A stretch of 40,592 nt of DNA, taken from positions 1 to 40,592 of the forward strand of contig JAICEP010000001.1 of assembly GCA_025924095.1 (NCBI GenBank), in the 5' to 3' direction. Made by a program: the position numbers and the translations under genes. Under the pieces are notes generated by a model. The model was not told the origin of the DNA. It was given only the letters and a program-made list of their open reading frames with translations, and searched no databases. Shown one piece after another: positions 1 to 8,608 of this stretch (the stretch's first letter is position 1; each line of letters begins with the position of its first letter). The DNA comes from Sorangium sp. Lineage in GTDB: Bacteria > Myxococcota_A > Polyangia > Polyangiales > Polyangiaceae.

Positions 1-116
1 CGATGATCGAGGGCCGGCCGCGTTCCAACCCGAAGAACCCGAAACGTCCGAAACCGCCCGGACTGCTGCGACCACCCAGCCAGCGGAGGCGCTCCCAGCA
101 CGACCACGTTGACTAG
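1..116 (+). CDS. C-terminal end of an upstream gene (partial)
   Basis: Frame 3 is open from the window edge to a TAG at 114-116 and encodes a basic, proline-rich tail (…RSNPKNPKRPKPPGLLRPP…). About 78% of its third codon positions are G or C, clearly higher than frame 2, which is also open until position 112. That is why I prefer frame 3. The next gene starts 27 bases later on the same strand and is followed by tssM, so this is probably the end of another gene of the type VI secretion cluster. The visible 37 residues carry no recognisable domain, and the identity cannot be settled from the window. Confidence 0.45.
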   Translation, partial: MIEGRPRSNPKNPKRPKPPGLLRPPSQRRRSQHDHVD

Positions 117-143
117 CGGCCACCCGCACCGGAGAAGGATAGC

Positions 144-851
144 GTGGAGCCCATGAATACCAAACAGAACGGTGCAGGTGCCTCTCCGATTTCTGCGGAG
201 CGGTCCGCCGAGTCTGGTCTGTCCGCTGCAGCTGTTGTCGCGCCGCCCGCGCCGCCTCCGCCACCCGCCGTGGAAGACCTCGCCGAGGGGTGCGTGCGGT
301 TTGTGGAGCGCGCCCTCGGCGTACGTCTTGACTATCGGCCGGAGACCTTGCCCGTGCTCGACCACTACCTCGAGCAGGCGCGTGGTGCGACGTCGGAGAG
401 GGTCGAGGCGTTGCCGGTGGTCGCGCACATGGCGGGCGTCTACTTCGGCGAGGTCATCCGGCGCCGGCACGCGTCGTGGTGGCGCATGGACGGAGAGGAC
501 CCGACCTACTGGCAGCTGGAGTTCGAGTCGGTCTACCTCGCGTTCAGCCCGGTGCTCTTCGTCCGCGAGGCGCTCTCGCGCGATCCAGGCGCGGAGGTCG
601 CGCGGGATCTGGCCGAGGATTCGCTGAGCGGCGATCCGGCGGCGCTCGATCTGGAGGAGGACGACCGCGAGGTGGTCGCGGCCAGGCTCGCGGAGCTGCC
701 GCAGGTCTCGGAGAAGGAGTACTACGCCCCGTCGACGCGGCTCGAGGTGATCGACATCGCCCTGGACGCGGTCCGTTCGCGCCGGCTCGCTGCCGGCGAG
801 GAGACCGACGCCGCGCTCGATCCGGGCGACTACGAGCGCGGCGACGACTGA
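144..851 (+). CDS. Unrecognised protein preceding tssM
   Basis: This gene encodes 235 residues from a GTG preceded by an AAGGA ribosome-binding site; an ATG three codons later is the alternative. I do not recognise the family. The first ~45 residues are Ala/Pro/Ser-rich and look disordered. Residues ~45-150 form a compact region with conserved-looking aromatic stretches (HASWWRMDGEDPTYWQLEF, VYLAFSPVLFVREAL). The C-terminus is acidic. No signal peptide or membrane segment is visible, so it is probably cytoplasmic. Its place directly upstream of tssM suggests an accessory role in type VI secretion, but this rests on position only. Confidence 0.75.
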   Translation: MEPMNTKQNGAGASPISAERSAESGLSAAAVVAPPAPPPPPAVEDLAEGCVRFVERALGVRLDYRPETLPVLDHYLEQARGATSERVEALPVVAHMAGVYFGEVIRRRHASWWRMDGEDPTYWQLEFESVYLAFSPVLFVREALSRDPGAEVARDLAEDSLSGDPAALDLEEDDREVVAARLAELPQVSEKEYYAPSTRLEVIDIALDAVRSRRLAAGEETDAALDPGDYERGDD

Positions 852-974
852 TCCAGGGGGCGCCGCGCGCCAGCTGCTTGCGCTGGCGCGGCGGCACCAC
901 GCGGCGCGCCGCCGATCGCCGCGCGGCGCCTGGGACGTGCTGCGGACGCGGAGACCGGTGGTATCGTCTCTGGC

Positions 975-3887
975 GTGTTGTGGGTCCTCTTCGGGCTGTT
1001 GCTCCTCATCTCGTGGGCGGCGTACTTCACGTTCGGCCTGTCCACGGCGATCCCGATCGCGGCGAGCGTCGTCATCGCGCTCGCCGCGATCGCGCTCTTC
1101 GTGTACCGCCGCGTCAAGGCGGGGCGCGCCGCGTCCGCCCTGGAGCGCGCGATCGTCCAGCAGGGGGCGCAGCAGGCGCTCAACGCGCGGCCCGAGCGGC
1201 GCGCCGAGATCCAGGAGCTCCAGCGACAGGTCCAGGGCGGCATCAGCGCGCTGAAGACCTCGAAGCTCGGCAAGGGCAAGAAGAACGGCAGCGCCGCGCT
1301 CTACTCGCTGCCCTGGTACGTCATCATCGGCCCGCCCGGGGCGGGGAAGACGACGGCGCTCAAGCACTCCGGCCTGGTCTTCCCCTACGCGCACCCGAGC
1401 AACGGCGGCGGCGTCCGCGGCGTCGGCGGGACGCGGAACTGCGACTGGTGGTTCACCAACGAGGCGATCCTCCTCGACACCGCGGGGCGCTACACGACGG
1501 AGCAGGACGACCATGAGGAGTGGATCGCGTTCCTGCAGATGCTCCTCAAGCACCGCGCCCGCCGCCCGCTCAACGGCATCCTCGTTGCGGTGAGCGTGGC
1601 GGATCTCATCGACGCGAACGAGCAGCACATCGAGCAGATGGGGAAGAAGCTCCGGGCGCGCATCGACGAGGTCATGACGCAGCTCCACATGGTGCTGCCC
1701 GTCTATCTCCTGTTCACGAAGTGCGATCTCATCGCGGGCTTCTCGGAGTTCTTCGGCGACATGCGCAAGAGCGACCGCGCCCAGGCGTGGGGGGCGACGC
1801 TCAAGCTGAGCGCGGACAAGACCGACCCGGGAAGGCTCTTCGACGCCGAGTTCGACGCCATGGCGAAGCAGGTCCACGGTCGCTCGCTGAAGCGGCTCGT
1901 CATGGAGCGCAGCCGGGAGGGGCGCGAGCGCGTCTACCAGTTCCCGCTCGAGTTCTCGGGCATCCGCCGGAACCTCTCCGATCTGGTCTCGACCGTCTTC
2001 ATGGTCAACGCGTTCCAGGGCACGCCCATCTTCCGCGGCTTTTACTTCACGAGCGGCACGCAAGAGGGCAGGCCGCTCGACCGGGTGCTCCAGCGCATGG
2101 GCCAGGCGATGGGGATCCGCACGCACGAGGCCGTGGCTCAGCAGATCGTGGAGTCGAAGAGCTACTTCCTCCACGACGTGTTCATGAACGTCGTCTTCCC
2201 GGACGGGGACATCGCCGCGAGGAGCGCGAGCGAGATCCGGCGCCAGCGCGTCGTGCGCGGCGCGATCAGCGCGGCGGCGGCGACCCTCGGGGTCATCCTG
2301 GCGATCCCGAGCCTGGTGTCGTTCGCCAACAACCGCGACTTCCTGCGCGAGGTCGAGGCAGACGGGCGCGCCGTCAGCGCGCTCCGGTGGGAGGACACGC
2401 GACCGCTCTCGGACAAGCTCGCCGCGCTGCGGCCCGCGCTGGATCGGCTGCAAGAGATCGACAGGGCGCGCGAGGAGGGACCGCCGGACGGGATGGGCTG
2501 GACGATGTTCCAGGGAGAGACGGTCTATCCCCCGCTGTTGCACGTCTACGTCGCGAGCCTCCAGAACGGCTTCGTGATCCCGTGCAAGCAGCGGCTCGAG
2601 GATCGCCTCAAGCTCGCGAAGGGAGAGCACTACCTGCGCGAGCGGAACAACCTCAAGCTCTACCTGATGCTGAGCGACGTCGAGCACCTCGACGTCGACT
2701 GGGCCAGGGACAGGTTCACCTCGCTCTGGGCCGAGGTGCTCCGGCCGACGTCGAACCTCAACGAGACCGAGCTGAAGAAGCAGCTCGAGCGGCACGTCAC
2801 GTACTACCTGTCACTGATCAAGCAGAAGAGGGTCACGCCCATCGCGCACAAGGCGGAGCTGGTCGCGAGCGTGCGCGCGATGCTCCAGGCCGTGCCGGTG
2901 CGGAAGCGCTACTACGACTTCTTCGTCAACTCGATCATCGAGGAGAAGTACGACGAGACGGGCGACAACAGCCGCGCGAACCGCAAGTACCCCCCGCTCA
3001 CGCTGGGCGACATGTTCGCCGACCGCCACGACGTGCTGAAGGTCATCGGCAGCAAGCAGTACGCCAAGGAGAAGCGCTGGAAAGAGGTCGACGGTCCGTA
3101 CACCGAGAAGGGGCACTTCGAGGTGCTCGAGAAGGTCCGCCGAGGCGCCGATCTCTTGAGGGAAGAAGAGTGGGTCGTTCCGCTCGCGCCCGGAGAGAAC
3201 GCCGCGATCGACAAGGACCTGGACGGCCTCGCTGCCGACTACGACGCCCGGTACATCGCGCAGTGGACCGACTGGATGGCGGACCTCACCGTGCGGATGC
3301 CGGCCAACCTGAAGGAGGCGAAGGAGCTCTACATGGAGCTCGCCAAGCCGGACTACCCGTACCTCCGCATCATCCGCGCGCTCGAGGACAACACGCAATG
3401 GAAGCGGGAGCGCAGCGCGCTCGAGGACACGGGCTTGTTCAAGCGCGGGAAGGCGCACGTCGAGAAGAAGATCGAGCAGAAGACGAGGTTCAAGGTCCCC
3501 CTCGACGTGAAGCTCATACGAAACCGTACGAGCTCGGTCCCGGACGAGTTCAAGCGGACCGTCGAGTTCGGCGTTCCCACCGCGCCGAGCGGCTCGGCGC
3601 CGATCACGGACACGCCCCTGGCGAGGTACATCTCGCTTCTCAGCTCCCTCCGCGACGAGATCCAGCGGCTCGAGGACGTGAACCCCAACGTCGACGCGCG
3701 CCTCATGGCCGAGCGGCTGGTCGAGGTGATGAGGCAGGCGGACGCGCTCCTCCAGCCCTTCGACGAGCGGGCCAAGACGCTGCTCCGGCCGCTCTTGCTG
3801 ACCCCGCTCCAGGTGGTGGCCGCGCGGCTGCCGCCGCTCGCGGCGGTCTCCCGCTTCCCCGCAGCATCGGCAGCTGCCCCGCGCTGA
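975..3887 (+). CDS. tssM: Type VI secretion membrane-complex protein TssM (IcmF), short at the C-terminus
   Basis: TssM is the inner-membrane NTPase-like subunit of the type VI secretion trans-envelope complex. The 970-residue product has two N-terminal membrane segments (residues ~2-20 and ~25-44). A cytoplasmic GTPase-like domain follows, with Walker A GPPGAGKTT at 119-127 and the family signature around EEWIAFLQMLLKHRARRPLNGI. A third membrane segment lies at ~430-450, then a long periplasmic region. The GTG at 975 is used because the first membrane segment begins at once; its ribosome-binding site is weak. Family members are usually 1100-1300 residues. Here the sequence stops soon after the LLRPLLLTPLQ region, and the usual last ~150-200 residues seem to be absent. 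The next gene, rimI, is convergent and begins 15 bases on, so no room is left for them. Confidence 0.9.
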   Translation: MLWVLFGLLLLISWAAYFTFGLSTAIPIAASVVIALAAIALFVYRRVKAGRAASALERAIVQQGAQQALNARPERRAEIQELQRQVQGGISALKTSKLGKGKKNGSAALYSLPWYVIIGPPGAGKTTALKHSGLVFPYAHPSNGGGVRGVGGTRNCDWWFTNEAILLDTAGRYTTEQDDHEEWIAFLQMLLKHRARRPLNGILVAVSVADLIDANEQHIEQMGKKLRARIDEVMTQLHMVLPVYLLFTKCDLIAGFSEFFGDMRKSDRAQAWGATLKLSADKTDPGRLFDAEFDAMAKQVHGRSLKRLVMERSREGRERVYQFPLEFSGIRRNLSDLVSTVFMVNAFQGTPIFRGFYFTSGTQEGRPLDRVLQRMGQAMGIRTHEAVAQQIVESKSYFLHDVFMNVVFPDGDIAARSASEIRRQRVVRGAISAAAATLGVILAIPSLVSFANNRDFLREVEADGRAVSALRWEDTRPLSDKLAALRPALDRLQEIDRAREEGPPDGMGWTMFQGETVYPPLLHVYVASLQNGFVIPCKQRLEDRLKLAKGEHYLRERNNLKLYLMLSDVEHLDVDWARDRFTSLWAEVLRPTSNLNETELKKQLERHVTYYLSLIKQKRVTPIAHKAELVASVRAMLQAVPVRKRYYDFFVNSIIEEKYDETGDNSRANRKYPPLTLGDMFADRHDVLKVIGSKQYAKEKRWKEVDGPYTEKGHFEVLEKVRRGADLLREEEWVVPLAPGENAAIDKDLDGLAADYDARYIAQWTDWMADLTVRMPANLKEAKELYMELAKPDYPYLRIIRALEDNTQWKRERSALEDTGLFKRGKAHVEKKIEQKTRFKVPLDVKLIRNRTSSVPDEFKRTVEFGVPTAPSGSAPITDTPLARYISLLSSLRDEIQRLEDVNPNVDARLMAERLVEVMRQADALLQPFDERAKTLLRPLLLTPLQVVAARLPPLAAVSRFPAASAAAPR

Positions 3888-3902
3888 GCGGCGCGGCGCC
3901 GG

Positions 3903-4427
3903 TCAGACCTCGATGCGGATCTCGTCGCGGCCTGGCTGCACCGCGCCGGTCGCCGGATCGAGCGAGAGCACCATCTCGACCGCGTCCTCGCCGTTGTCGC
4001 TGTAGTACCGAGGACGCACACCCATCGCCGTGAAGCCGAGCTTCCGGTAGAGCCGGATCGCCGCCCGGTTCGAGCGGCGCACCTCGAGCAGGACCAGCCG
4101 CACTTGCTGTTGCTGCGCGTACTCGAGCGAGCGGCTCATCAGCGCCGTCGCGAGCCCGCGTCGCCGCGCGGTCGGGCACGTGGCGACGTTGAGCACGTGC
4201 AGCTCGTCGACCACGTGCCACGCGATGAGGAAGGCGAGCGCGCGTCGCTCCTCGCGCGCGACCCAGCAGCGCGTCCATGGGCGGCGCAGCTCTTCTCGCG
4301 CCGAGAACTGCGGCACGTCGAAGGCCGCGGCCGCGACCGCGTCGATCTCGTCGAGCGCAGCGTCGTCCGCGGACTCGGCCGTCAGCTGGATCAACGTGGC
4401 CGAGCCCTTCGTCGCGTCGCGCTTCAC
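3903..4427 (-). CDS. rimI: Ribosomal protein bS18-alanine N-acetyltransferase RimI
   Basis: This is a GNAT-fold acetyltransferase of 174 residues. Members of the RimI group acetylate the N-terminal alanine of ribosomal protein S18. The acetyl-CoA-binding motif is visible as VATCPTARRRGLATALM, followed by the late GNAT signature NRAAIRLYRKLGFTAMGVRPRYY, which is characteristic of RimI (…YY.…EDAVEM). I chose the GTG at 4427 because GGAGG lies seven bases upstream (4435-4439) and the conserved fold starts soon after. The GTG overlaps the stop codon of the upstream von Willebrand gene (GTGA), which indicates translational coupling. The open frame continues upstream, but those residues lie inside the neighbouring gene. 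RimI rather than another GNAT is likely but not certain. Confidence 0.82.
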   Translation of the reverse strand: MKRDATKGSATLIQLTAESADDAALDEIDAVAAAAFDVPQFSAREELRRPWTRCWVAREERRALAFLIAWHVVDELHVLNVATCPTARRRGLATALMSRSLEYAQQQQVRLVLLEVRRSNRAAIRLYRKLGFTAMGVRPRYYSDNGEDAVEMVLSLDPATGAVQPGRDEIRIEV

Positions 4428-5620
4428 CTCGCAACCTCCGTGGGACAGCCGGAGACGATCTGGACCTGCCCCACCCGCCCGCTCTTGAGCTTCTGGCACA
4501 CATCCCCGAGGAGCTCTACGACAGCGGGGGACCTCCAGCGCCAGCCGTTCTCCAGGTCGTACGGGACCACCTCCTCATCCAGGTAGACGTTGGTCTGCCC
4601 GTCCTCGGGCGGCGGATCGACGAGGTCGAACTCGCAGGAGACGACGATGCTGGCGATCCTTGAGAGGACGTTGCCCAGCGTGTCGAGGTCTTCCACCTTG
4701 AAGTAGAAGGGGCTCACGAACTGCGCCGCGCCGCCGGCGAGCGCCATCTGGTCGAGGACATCGCCGTAGAACTCGCTCCCCGGGATGCCGACCACATAGA
4801 CCTCGATCCCGCTCGTCGCGAGCCGCGCGATCGCGGCGACCGTATCGTCGCGATCGAGGCACCCTCCTGGTCCCGAGAGGCCCGAGGGCGCGCAGCAGTT
4901 CTCCTCGGGGCATTGCTGCTCGATGTTGGCGATGCAGTCCTCGGCGCTGCACGTCGCGGAGCTGTTGCAGTTCGGGCCGCCGTCCGTCGCGAGCACGACG
5001 ATGGTCTTGCCCGGGAGCTCCACGAGCTTCGGCGCGAGCGCCGCGAGCGTCGCCGCGGTCGGCGTCCCGCCGAGAGGCTCGATGCGCGTCGCCGAGCGGA
5101 ACTTCGAGGTGGTCGTGGCGCCTTCCTGCGAGGCCGCGAAGGGATCTCCCGGGGTGACGGGGAAAACTTCACCGCCCGGCCTGCACGGCGCCTCGGCGGT
5201 CGCGTCCAGCGGGAACACGGCGGCGCCGACGTTGATCAGTGGACCCAGGTTGCGTACGAGGTCGACCGCGGCCTCGCGAACCCGGTCGTAGCGGGTCGCG
5301 CGCGATGAGGCGGGGCTGAGCATGCTGCCCGACGCATCGAGGACGAAGTAGAGGTTCGGCGCTTCGGAGATCTCCACCTGGTGGATCTGATTGCCGCAGA
5401 GCCCACCCGCGTCCACGGGCGGTGGTCCGCTCGATCCTCCGGGCCCTGGGTCGAACCCGTCCTCCGGCTCCTGTGCACCCTGGCCGCTGCCGCTGCGTGG
5501 AGGCTGCTTCGGGCCGTCGTCCTTGCAAGCGGACATCGCCGCGCCGCCGAGCGCGAGCGCGGCCCCGAGGCGGCAGAGCATGCCGCGGACGCCGGCCCGC
5601 TGCTTCACGGCCGTCTTCAT
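4424..5620 (-). CDS. von Willebrand factor A domain lipoprotein
   Basis: This is a predicted 398-residue secreted lipoprotein. A signal peptide ends in an AMSAC lipobox (Cys32), and a Gly/Pro-rich linker follows (~33-70). A vWA domain begins near residue 88 with the metal-ion-dependent adhesion motif DASGSM (Asp95, Ser97, Ser99). Later vWA landmarks are the threonine region PLGGTPTAATL and the aspartate in VVLATDGGPNC. A cysteine-rich insert (CNSSATCSAEDC…CPEENCC) sits after the third motif and suggests disulfides outside the cytoplasm. Such domains bind ligands through a divalent metal, but the ligand here is unknown. The ATG at 5620 is the natural start for the signal peptide. The stop overlaps the rimI start, an odd pairing for an envelope protein and a ribosomal modification enzyme. 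Confidence 0.85.
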   Translation of the reverse strand: MKTAVKQRAGVRGMLCRLGAALALGGAAMSACKDDGPKQPPRSGSGQGAQEPEDGFDPGPGGSSGPPPVDAGGLCGNQIHQVEISEAPNLYFVLDASGSMLSPASSRATRYDRVREAAVDLVRNLGPLINVGAAVFPLDATAEAPCRPGGEVFPVTPGDPFAASQEGATTTSKFRSATRIEPLGGTPTAATLAALAPKLVELPGKTIVVLATDGGPNCNSSATCSAEDCIANIEQQCPEENCCAPSGLSGPGGCLDRDDTVAAIARLATSGIEVYVVGIPGSEFYGDVLDQMALAGGAAQFVSPFYFKVEDLDTLGNVLSRIASIVVSCEFDLVDPPPEDGQTNVYLDEEVVPYDLENGWRWRSPAVVELLGDVCQKLKSGRVGQVQIVSGCPTEVAR

Positions 5621-5691
5621 GGAGAGCAGCGTATCACGCCCGTTCGCACCGGCAGCGCCGGCGCCGGCGGCGAGCGCCGACGCGTGCGAGC

Positions 5692-6936
5692 TCAGGGCTC
5701 TCGGTAGAACCTGGGCACCCGGCGCGAGATGCTCGTCAGCACCTCCCAGGCGATCGTCCCCGTCAGCGCGGCGATCTCTTCCACGCTGATCGTCGCGCGC
5801 CCGAGCGGGCCGTCCTGTGTCCCGAGGAACACGACCTCGTCGCCCACGCGTGTTCCCGGCACGTCCGTCACGTCGAGCATCGTGAGGTCCATCGACACGG
5901 CGCCCGCGATCGGCGCGCGCTGACCGCGCACGAGGGCGGCCCCGCGGTTCGACAGCTGGCGGCTCAGGCCGTCGGCGTACCCCATCGGCACGGTGGCCAC
6001 GACGCTCTCCCGCGAAGCTTGCCAGGTGTGGCCGTAGCCGATCCTGTCGCCCTTCGCGATCGTGCGGAGCGCGACGACCTCGCTGCGCACCCGGATGACC
6101 GGCTTGAGGTCGGGCGCGAGCCCTGCGCACGGCGAGATGCCGAACAGCGCGACCCCGGGTCGAACGATGTCGAGCCACGCTGCGGGGAGGCGCAGCATGG
6201 CCGCGCTGTTCGAGGCGTGTCGAACCCCCGGCGTGAGCCCGAAGCTCTTCGCCCGCTGCTCGATTTCCTCGAAGCGCCTCATCTGCTCGATCGTCACGCC
6301 GAGATCGTCGGCGTCCGCGCAGGCGAGGTGGGTCATGAGCCCGTCGAGCCTGACCTCCGGGTGCTTGGCGAGCATCGCGAACACCGCCTCGAGCTCCGAG
6401 CTCGCGGCGCCGAGCCGTCCCATGCCGGTGTCGACCTTGAGATGGACGCCGACGCGATCGCGCTGCTCGAGCCGCACCACGCTCGCGAGGCGCTCGATCT
6501 GGCCGGCGTCGTAGACGACGGGCACGAGATCCCGCGCCATGATTTCCTCGAACCCCTCGCGGCGCGGGCCGTAGTAGCCGCCCATGACGAGGATGGGCAG
6601 CCGGATGCCGGCGTCTCGCAGCTCGATGGCCTCCTCCAGAAGTGCGACGCCCAAGCCGGGGATGCCGGCGCGCTCGAGCGTCCGCGCGACTGCCGGCGCG
6701 CCGTGTCCGTAGGCATCGGCCTTGAGCACGCCCCAGATCTGCGGCCGTTTCGCGCCGTTCAGCGCTCGCTCGAGGACCCGGAGGTTGTGCCGTAGGTGCG
6801 CGAGGTTCACCTCCGCGCGGGTCGGCCGCACTGCGTCCGCCGGCGCCGCCCGCCGTGGCCGCAGCACCCGCACGGGGCCAGCGCTCGATCCGAGCCCTTC
6901 GAGGGGCGACGCCGTGCCGTTGCGATCAGGAGTCAT
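5692..6936 (-). CDS. alr: Alanine racemase
   Basis: Alanine racemase is a PLP enzyme that interconverts L- and D-alanine, supplying D-alanine for peptidoglycan. The PLP-binding lysine lies in VLKADAYGHG (Lys72). Other family signatures are visible: VKVDTGMGRLG, HASNSAAML, RPGVALFG, RIGYGHTW with the catalytic tyrosine, VPMGYADGLSR and AGAVSMDLTMLDV. The 414-residue length from the ATG at 6936 fits the family with a ~35-residue N-terminal extension. An in-frame ATG at 6972 would add 12 residues, and neither start has a strong ribosome-binding site. The gene sits 71 bases upstream of the vWA lipoprotein on the same strand. A cell-wall peptidase (dacB) occurs ~11 kb away, but the two are not in one operon. 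Confidence 0.92.
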   Translation of the reverse strand: MTPDRNGTASPLEGLGSSAGPVRVLRPRRAAPADAVRPTRAEVNLAHLRHNLRVLERALNGAKRPQIWGVLKADAYGHGAPAVARTLERAGIPGLGVALLEEAIELRDAGIRLPILVMGGYYGPRREGFEEIMARDLVPVVYDAGQIERLASVVRLEQRDRVGVHLKVDTGMGRLGAASSELEAVFAMLAKHPEVRLDGLMTHLACADADDLGVTIEQMRRFEEIEQRAKSFGLTPGVRHASNSAAMLRLPAAWLDIVRPGVALFGISPCAGLAPDLKPVIRVRSEVVALRTIAKGDRIGYGHTWQASRESVVATVPMGYADGLSRQLSNRGAALVRGQRAPIAGAVSMDLTMLDVTDVPGTRVGDEVVFLGTQDGPLGRATISVEEIAALTGTIAWEVLTSISRRVPRFYREP

Positions 6937-7070
6937 GCTGCTGAGCTCTGTGGGCGCGTGCGAGGCGGACATCGTGTACGCGGATAGTCCTACGCTCGAT
7001 CGCGGGTCAAGATTCCAGGCCATCTTGGTGCGACAAGGTGAGGCATGTTCGCCGAGCGCTGCGCGGCCGG

Positions 7071-7616
7071 TCAGAAGCAGCCGCGCATGCACCGCGTGTA
7101 CTTGCCGGAGCATCCCTTCTCGCAGCCGGCGGACTTGCAGTCCCGCTGGCACCCCTTCCAGCTCGCCTCGCATGCCGCGCTGCACTCCGCCCCCGGCGGC
7201 GCAGCGTCCTCGGCGGCGCTCGGCGCAGTCTCGGGGGCGCCAGCGTCCGCCTCGTCCGCGGGCGCGACCACGTCGGCGGTCAGGAGCCTGGGCGGTGGGG
7301 CGAGCGCGCTCGTCGGCTCCGGCACGGTGGGAGCCCGGCTGCTGGGCGGGCTCCACTCGCCTTCGTCGAAGTCGCTGGCGTGGCTCAGCTGCCTCGCCCG
7401 GAGCGTGGCGTACTCGACGCGATCGCGCGTCTGACCGAACGTATAGAACTGGAGCCACTCGTCCCAGCACGCGCGCCGCAGCGTCGGCTTGACGTCGGCC
7501 AGCGAGTCGAGCGCCATGCAGTGCTCGAAGCGTACGTCCCCCTCGTAGACCGCGTTGATGCTCGCGCCGCACGCGGTCACCGAGGCGGCTAGGCATAGGA
7601 GGGTCCTGAACCGCAC
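7071..7616 (-). CDS. Small lipoprotein with a tandem C-x3-C…C-x3-C tail
   Basis: The product has 181 residues from a GTG at 7616, chosen because it begins a short hydrophobic leader (VRFRTLLCLAASVTACG) with a plausible lipobox cysteine. Without this start the frame would run through a low-complexity Arg-rich stretch. The mature part has a region with FEHCMALDSLADVKP and RRACWDEWLQFYTFGQTRDRVEYA. An Ala/Pro/Ser linker follows, then a 37-residue tail with eight cysteines. The spacing is C-x3-C-x6-C-x3-C, four residues, then the same pattern again (CSAACEASWKGCQRDC and CEKGCSGKYTRCMRGC). This resembles disulfide-stapled helical hairpins. I do not recognise the family. It lies upstream of alr on the same strand and diverges from the small basic gene at 7812. 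Confidence 0.72.
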   Translation of the reverse strand: MRFRTLLCLAASVTACGASINAVYEGDVRFEHCMALDSLADVKPTLRRACWDEWLQFYTFGQTRDRVEYATLRARQLSHASDFDEGEWSPPSSRAPTVPEPTSALAPPPRLLTADVVAPADEADAGAPETAPSAAEDAAPPGAECSAACEASWKGCQRDCKSAGCEKGCSGKYTRCMRGCF

Positions 7617-7811
7617 GGGGTACGAACACCGATAGCAGAAAAGCTCCGTCCCGGTGTCACACCTGGCCTGCCCTCGCAGGGACCTGGCGGGTCGCCTGGT
7701 CGAGGTGCTCTCCGGTTGAACTTTGCCCTGCGATGCCGTACGTTGCCGCCCCTTCGCACCGGCGGCGGCGGCACAACGCCTCCGCGCCGGGCGCCTCAAC
7801 GGAGCCTGTCC

Positions 7812-7931
7812 ATGTTCCTCATGCTGTCGAAAGGTCCTCGGAAGACCACGCGCTCCAAGTCGAAGCGCCATCGGTCCAAGCTGAAGGCGAAGAACCGCAA
7901 CCGGCGGAACCGCATCTACCAGCGCACCTGA
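7812..7931 (+). CDS. 39-residue highly basic protein
   Basis: A 39-residue product begins at an ATG with GGAG seven bases upstream (7801-7804) and ends at a TGA. It is almost half Arg plus Lys (SKGPRKTTRSKSKRHR, then LKAKNRNRRNRIYQRT), with a short hydrophobic start MFLML. The frame is open further upstream, but the sequence before the ATG is not coding-like. The composition suggests an RNA- or DNA-binding or ribosome-associated peptide. It does not match L34, L36, THX or S21 as I know them. It converges on mglA with a strong hairpin between them. The good ribosome-binding site and clean end make a real gene likely; the function is unknown. Confidence 0.6.
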   Translation: MFLMLSKGPRKTTRSKSKRHRSKLKAKNRNRRNRIYQRT

Positions 7932-7945
7932 TGGCTGCAGCGCGC

Positions 7946-7971
7946 GCGAGCGGGACTTCTGTCTCGCTCGC
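7946..7971. terminator. Candidate bidirectional terminator between the basic gene and mglA
   Basis: The arms GCGAGCGGGAC and GTCTCGCTCGC form an 11-pair stem with one G·U and a TTCT loop. It lies between the convergent stops at 7931 and 8007. There is no U-tract on either side, so termination strength is uncertain. Confidence 0.45.
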
Positions 7972-8006
7972 CGCGCTGTGCTTCGATCTCGGGGCTGCCC
8001 CTTGGA

Positions 8007-8597
8007 CTAGGGGCCGCCCTTTTTCAGCTCGGTCAGCACCAGCTTGGCGACCGCCTTGAGCGTGTCGAACACCCCGACGCCGGTCCGCGCAACCCCCTCG
8101 AAGTCGGGGACGTTGGTCGGGTTGAGCAGCGACCGGAGCTCTTCGACCGTGCCGATCTCCGGCAGGTCCCTCTTGTTGTACTGGATGACGTACGGGATCT
8201 TGTCGAGCGAGTAGCCTTGCTCGCCCAGGTTCGTGCGGAGATTCTCCACCGACTCCTGGTTCGCCTCGATGCGGCCGAGCTGTGAGTCCGCCACGAAGAC
8301 CACGCCGTCGACGCCCTTCAGGATGAGCTTGCGGCTCGCGTCATAGAAGACCTGCCCCGGCACCGTGTACAGGTGGAACCGCGTCTTGAAGCCGCGGATC
8401 TCGCCCAGCGCGAGCGGGAGGAAGTCGAAGAAGAGTGTTCGGTCGGTTTCCGTGGCGAGGGAGATCATCTTCCCCTTCGCGTCCGGGTTGGTGCGCTCAT
8501 AGATGTACTGCAGGTTCGTCGTCTTGCCGCAGAGACCCGGCCCGTAATAGACGATCTTGCAGTTGATCTCGCGCGCCATGTAATTGATGAAGCTCAT
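8007..8597 (-). CDS. mglA: Gliding motility and polarity GTPase MglA
   Basis: MglA is the small Ras-like GTPase that sets the leading cell pole and powers gliding and type IV pilus motility in myxobacteria. The 196-residue product matches the usual ~195. The P-loop GPGLCGKTT is at 19-27, the switch 2 TVPGQ at 78-82 (threonine and proline replace the Ras DTAGQ, as is usual for MglA), and the guanine-specificity motif NKRD at 141-144. The ATG at 8597 lies 11 bases after the mglB stop, so the two genes form one operon. In Myxococcus, MglB is the GTPase-activating partner of MglA. Every nucleotide-binding motif appears intact. Confidence 0.97.
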   Translation of the reverse strand: MSFINYMAREINCKIVYYGPGLCGKTTNLQYIYERTNPDAKGKMISLATETDRTLFFDFLPLALGEIRGFKTRFHLYTVPGQVFYDASRKLILKGVDGVVFVADSQLGRIEANQESVENLRTNLGEQGYSLDKIPYVIQYNKRDLPEIGTVEELRSLLNPTNVPDFEGVARTGVGVFDTLKAVAKLVLTELKKGGP

Positions 8598-8608
8598 CGA
8601 CCGCGCTC

